This document shows positions 7,315-9,746 of a stretch of 9,746 nucleotides of DNA, one piece after another (the stretch's first letter is position 1; each line of letters opens with the position of its first letter). The notes below the pieces were generated by a model that had not been told where the DNA came from, searched no databases, and saw only the letters and a list, made by a program, of their open reading frames with translations. Both the position numbers and the translations under genes were made by a program. Source of the stretch: Anaerolineales bacterium (lineage in GTDB: Bacteria; Chloroflexota; Anaerolineae; Anaerolineales; UBA4823); assembly GCA_026415275.1 (NCBI GenBank), contig JAOAHK010000056.1:1-9746 (forward strand), written 5' to 3'.

Positions 7315-7359
7315 AGTTTATATCAAAATTAAAAATTAACAAACATTTACATCTCGCTC

Positions 7360-7388
7360 TTGGCAAGACTGTTTGAAAGGACTATAAT
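7360..7388 (+). promoter_or_regulatory. Strong sigma-70 promoter of the zinc-ribbon/glnA operon
   Basis: -35 TTGGCA (7360-7365, 5 of 6), 17-base spacer, -10 TATAAT (7383-7388, 6 of 6). The start would be near 7395, about 28 nt before the ATG at 7423. It is back to back with the S1-gene promoter, and the two -35 boxes are separated by about 45 AT-rich bases. I see no GlnR/TnrA- or NtcA-type site around it. Confidence 0.85.
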
Positions 7389-7422
7389 TTTTTGATATTT
7401 TGCGTGAAAAGAGAGGTGCAAG

Positions 7423-7728
7423 ATGCCGATCTATACGTATCATTGCGAAAATTGCGGTATTCGGTTTGAACAACAACAGAGTTTCAACGACCCCCCTTTG
7501 GTTCGTTGTCCTGAATGTAATAAGAATGCTTTACGGAAAGTCTATACGCCGGTCGGGATTGTCTTCAAAGGCTCAGGATTCTACGCCACCGATCATCGCT
7601 CTCCTTCCGGAACAAGCCGCAGCTCAACGGGCTCAGAGCGGGATCACTCGAATTCAACTGCTAAGACTGAGGCAGCGAAGACCGAGACGGCTGCAAAAAC
7701 CACTTCAACATCAGGAGAGTCAACATGA
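7423..7728 (+). CDS. FmdB-type zinc-ribbon protein
   Basis: 101 residues. The N-terminal part is the small FmdB/CxxC-CxxC-SSSS family domain: MPIYTYHCENCG with Cys8 and Cys11, a second pair RCPEC (Cys29, Cys32), then KVYTPVGIVFKGSGFYATD, the family's conserved ending. The four cysteines should bind one zinc ion. The rest (from about 60) is a low-complexity Ser/Thr/Ala/Lys/Glu tail with AAKTE-like repeats, probably disordered. FmdB was named for a suspected regulator of the formamidase operon in Methylophilus, but the biochemical role of the family is poorly known. The ATG has a GAGAGGTG site upstream and a strong promoter 35 bases away. It overlaps glnA by 4 bases (ATGA), so the two are cotranscribed and probably translationally coupled. 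Confidence 0.9.
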   Translation: MPIYTYHCENCGIRFEQQQSFNDPPLVRCPECNKNALRKVYTPVGIVFKGSGFYATDHRSPSGTSRSSTGSERDHSNSTAKTEAAKTETAAKTTSTSGEST

Positions 7729-9062
7729 AACCCGAAGAAATGCTCAAAACTGTCAAGGCCGATCAGGTCAAATTTATCTCACTCCAATTTACGGATGTCA
7801 CTGGCGCAGTGAAGTCTGTTGATATCCCCGTCAATCGCTTGCCACAAGCCTTAGAGGAAGGGGTATGGTTCGATGGATCCTCGATCGAGGGGTTCGCTCG
7901 CATTCAAGAGAGCGACATGCGTCTAGAGATCGACACAACGACTTATGCTGTCCTGCCATGGACGCCTCCCGAGCTGCGGCGGGCACGCGTCTTTTGCGAC
8001 ATCTACACTCCCTCCGGTGAACCTTTTGTAGGTGACCCACGTGGGACATTGAAGAGCATTTTAGCAAAGTTGGACCAACGCGGTTGGGTGTATAATGTCG
8101 GACCGGAGCCGGAATTTTTCCTCTTCCGCCGTAATGGGACGGATATGATCCACCCTGTGCCCCATGATGTGGGCGGCTATTTCGATTTCTCCGCCAACGA
8201 TGAAGCTGTGCGTGTCCGCACCGAACTCATGGAAGCCTTAGCAAGCATGGGGCTGGATATCGAGATGGGGCACCATGAAGTTGCTCTTGGTCAACATGAG
8301 ATTGATTTTCAATACGCCGATGCCTTGCGCACAGCCGACAATGTGCTAACCCTCAAATACACGGTTAAAGCCATCGCAGCTCAGCATGGTTTGGTCGCTT
8401 CTTTTATGCCAAAGCCGATCTTCGGCATTAACGGTTCAGGGATGCACTGCCACCAATCACTTTTTAGCAAGGATGGAAAAAATCTATTTTCCGATCCAAC
8501 CAACGAATATCACCTTTCGGAGATTGGTCGCGGGTTTATCGCGGGTCAGTTACATCACGCTCGAGCGCTTTCTGCGGTTGTGGCGCCAACCGTCAATTCC
8601 TATAAGCGCCTTGTCCCCGGTTACGAAGCACCAGTTTACATCGGTTGGGCACAGATCAATCGCTCGGCATTGATCCGCATCCCGCAATTCACCAAAGGGC
8701 GCGAAAAGTCGGTGCGCGCCGAACTGCGCTGCCCCGATCCCTCTTGCAATCCCTATCTTGCCTTCACCGTCATGCTCGCTGCGGCGTTAGATGGCATTGA
8801 TCGAAAACTGCCTTGCCCGCAACCGTTGAACAATGTCAACGTCTATCACCTCACCCCCGAAGAGCGTGCCGAAATGAACATCGCCGAACTGCCCGGCTCA
8901 CTTTCCGAAGCCCTGCGCGAGTTGGAGAAAGATGAAGTGCTAAAAGAAGCGCTTGGGCCTTTCACCTATGATGCCTTTACGCGCGCCAAGTGGGCGGAGG
9001 TCGAAGAATCGCGCATGAAGGTCACCGATTGGGAACTGGAGCGCTATCTAGAAATCGCCTAG
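7725..9062 (+). CDS. glnA: Glutamine synthetase, type I (GSI-alpha-like)
   Basis: 445 residues; makes glutamine from glutamate, ammonia and ATP, and assembles as a cytoplasmic dodecamer in the family. Seen: beta-grasp part with FDGSSIEGFARI (49-60); metal and substrate residues in GPEPEFFLF (126-134, Glu128 and Glu130) and GHHEVALGQHEID (182-194, Glu185 and Glu192); NGSGMHCHQSL (236-246); the flap NSYKRLVPGYEAP with Glu301; and RAELRCPD (331-338). The length and the absence of the extra segment and adenylylation-loop signature (NLYDLPPEE) of GSI-beta point to the GSI-alpha class, as in Bacillus and Thermotoga. Arg59 sits where the Bacillus feedback-inhibition arginine (Arg62) lies, so direct glutamine feedback is plausible. 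Start ATG has an AGGAGAG site upstream and overlaps the zinc-ribbon gene's stop. Confidence 0.97.
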   Translation: MKPEEMLKTVKADQVKFISLQFTDVTGAVKSVDIPVNRLPQALEEGVWFDGSSIEGFARIQESDMRLEIDTTTYAVLPWTPPELRRARVFCDIYTPSGEPFVGDPRGTLKSILAKLDQRGWVYNVGPEPEFFLFRRNGTDMIHPVPHDVGGYFDFSANDEAVRVRTELMEALASMGLDIEMGHHEVALGQHEIDFQYADALRTADNVLTLKYTVKAIAAQHGLVASFMPKPIFGINGSGMHCHQSLFSKDGKNLFSDPTNEYHLSEIGRGFIAGQLHHARALSAVVAPTVNSYKRLVPGYEAPVYIGWAQINRSALIRIPQFTKGREKSVRAELRCPDPSCNPYLAFTVMLAAALDGIDRKLPCPQPLNNVNVYHLTPEERAEMNIAELPGSLSEALRELEKDEVLKEALGPFTYDAFTRAKWAEVEESRMKVTDWELERYLEIA

Positions 9063-9100
9063 TCACTCTCTTTAAAACCTAGATTATGCTATGATGGGAG

Positions 9101-9138
9101 CGAATAAACGAACGACGCGAGTCCAATTCGTTTATTCG
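9101..9138. terminator. 12-bp perfect inverted repeat downstream of glnA, possible terminator
   Basis: CGAATAAACGAA (9101-9112) and its exact reverse complement (9127-9138) enclose a 14-base loop. It lies 38 bases after the glnA stop, between convergent genes. A terminator or mRNA 3' stabilising stem is likely, but the stem is AT-rich and only a short T run (TTT) follows. Confidence 0.5.
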
Positions 9139-9140
9139 TT

Positions 9141-9158
9141 TCCCCATTCGGTCGGGGA
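9141..9158. terminator. Second short stem-loop between glnA and the acetyltransferase gene
   Basis: TCCCC (9141-9145) / GGGGA (9154-9158) with an 8-base loop, followed on the plus strand by TTATTAA. It may act with the preceding stem to end glnA transcription, or end the acetyltransferase mRNA from the other side. Weak on its own. Confidence 0.4.
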
Positions 9159-9161
9159 TTA

Positions 9162-9733
9162 TTAAGTCAAATTCATCCCATAACACCGATTCTCGATCTC
9201 TCGTCCAAGCCAGGGTTTCCATAAGTGCGTACGGCGAGCATCGATCAGGATAAAGCCGAGTTTTTCGTATAAAGCACAGGCAGCCTCATTCTCGGAGGTG
9301 GTTTTCAAATGTACACCTTTTACCTGCTCGGAACGAAGTTGCTCGAGATAGCAATCCAATAATGCTTTGCCGATCCCCATCCCCCTTTGACCGGCTTGGA
9401 CGTTGAGGTGGAGGTGAGCGGGATAGCGCGACAGGTCGGGATGCGGGGTCTCCTTACACATGACCGCTTTGCCTAAGTTCCATAGATATAGGCAGCTTTG
9501 TCTGCCAAGGTGGTAATTCCCCCTTGCAAGGCGAACAAGGAGGAGAGGAATGATCTTCCTTGGCAGGATGGAATTCATCCAGTGGGTGTCGGCGCAACCT
9601 AGCAGATACCCCACAACTTTTTGGTCTCTTTCCGCTACCCAAGCGTGATTGGGTTCATAATCGGTGTAGTAAGCACAAAAAGCTGCACAGAATAAGGAAC
9701 GATCTTCGAAAAAACGTTCTAGCGGATCCCCAA
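9162..9733 (-). CDS. GNAT-family N-acetyltransferase, 5' end missing
   Basis: 189 C-terminal residues are visible. The reading frame runs to 9733, where genuine sequence appears to stop, and an in-frame TAA at 9741-9743 lies inside apparent adapter and should be ignored. The GTG at 9614 is an internal valine (…RDQKVVGYLLGC…), not a start. Seen: a beta strand HAWVAERDQKVVGYLLG, a middle insertion, PAHLHLNV leading into the acetyl-CoA pyrophosphate loop QRGMGIGKALL, and the C-terminal motif-B region ENEAACALYEKLGF. These are standard GNAT elements for acetyl transfer from acetyl-CoA to an amine. The YEP...GYLLGC.DT...PAHLHL pattern resembles the acetyltransferase-like branch related to the domain attached to some O-GlcNAcases; that comparison is from memory. 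The substrate is unknown. It converges on glnA. Confidence 0.85.
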
Positions 9734-9746
9734 CTGTCTCTTATAC
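9734..9746. other. Probable untrimmed Tn5/Nextera adapter (mosaic end) at the contig end
   Basis: The last 13 bases, CTGTCTCTTATAC, are identical to the first 13 of the 19-base mosaic-end read-through sequence used in Nextera libraries (CTGTCTCTTATACACATCT). An exact 13-base match ending at the final base is very unlikely by chance. This should be treated as artefact, not genome. Confidence 0.9.

Noticed and set aside
7196..7366. N-terminal extension of the S1-domain protein
   Set aside because: The consensus promoter at 7286-7314 lies inside it, and the ATG at 7195 has a proper ribosome site.
7400..7822. 140-codon frame overlapping the zinc-ribbon gene
   Set aside because: An alternate frame of two clearly recognisable proteins. 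Its Arg/Gln-rich translation is typical of a shifted frame.
9162..9614. Acetyltransferase as a complete gene starting at GTG 9614
   Set aside because: The frame continues with GNAT-like residues for 39 more codons, and the only upstream stop is in adapter sequence.
1..9746. Mobile elements, CRISPR arrays, tRNA or rRNA genes
   Set aside because: No transposase, integrase, regularly spaced repeats or tRNA/rRNA-like sequence seen on either strand by eye.

Overview
The window looks like the end of a draft bacterial contig of moderate G+C, carrying mostly housekeeping genes. The style of DnaK, the two-S1-domain protein, the FmdB-type zinc ribbon and the GNAT protein suggest Chloroflexota, plausibly Anaerolineae. 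That placement is inference from protein appearance and was not tested by any search. Promoters are of the ordinary sigma-70/SigA type, and every gene with a visible start has a purine-rich Shine-Dalgarno site.

Layout. Positions 1-2542 (+) hold the 3' end of an acyl-CoA dehydrogenase gene, overlapped by one base (TAATG) by a 675-codon gene joining an N-terminal NERD nuclease-like domain to a UvrD-type SF1 helicase. Positions 2561-3904 (-) hold dnaA, tail to tail with the helicase. Positions 3905-4444 are a gene-free, partly AT-rich region between the divergent dnaA and dnaK. It contains a good dnaA promoter, a weaker dnaK promoter and operator-like inverted repeats, but no recognisable DnaA-box cluster or CIRCE element. 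Positions 4445-6340 (+) hold dnaK, alone, ending at a strong bidirectional terminator (6354-6388). Positions 6410-7195 (-) hold a protein with two S1 RNA-binding domains and a basic tail. Its promoter matches the -35/-10 consensus perfectly and has a palindrome in the spacer. Positions 7423-9062 (+) hold an FmdB-type zinc-ribbon gene overlapping glnA (type I glutamine synthetase) by ATGA, behind one strong promoter. Positions 9162-9733 (-) hold a GNAT acetyltransferase whose 5' end is missing.

The last 13 bases (9734-9746) match the Tn5/Nextera mosaic-end adapter exactly. They are probably untrimmed library sequence, and they create a false in-frame stop upstream of the acetyltransferase.

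How the genes relate: DnaA (replication initiation) and DnaK (protein folding) are transcribed away from a shared control region. This is notable because DnaK is known in other bacteria to disaggregate DnaA or affect its level. The S1 protein and the zinc-ribbon/glnA pair are likewise divergent, with back-to-back strong promoters around an AT-rich tract. I see no mobile element, CRISPR array, tRNA or rRNA. The best candidates for something less ordinary are the NERD-helicase fusion, the operator-like palindromes and the coupling of the zinc-ribbon protein to glutamine synthetase.
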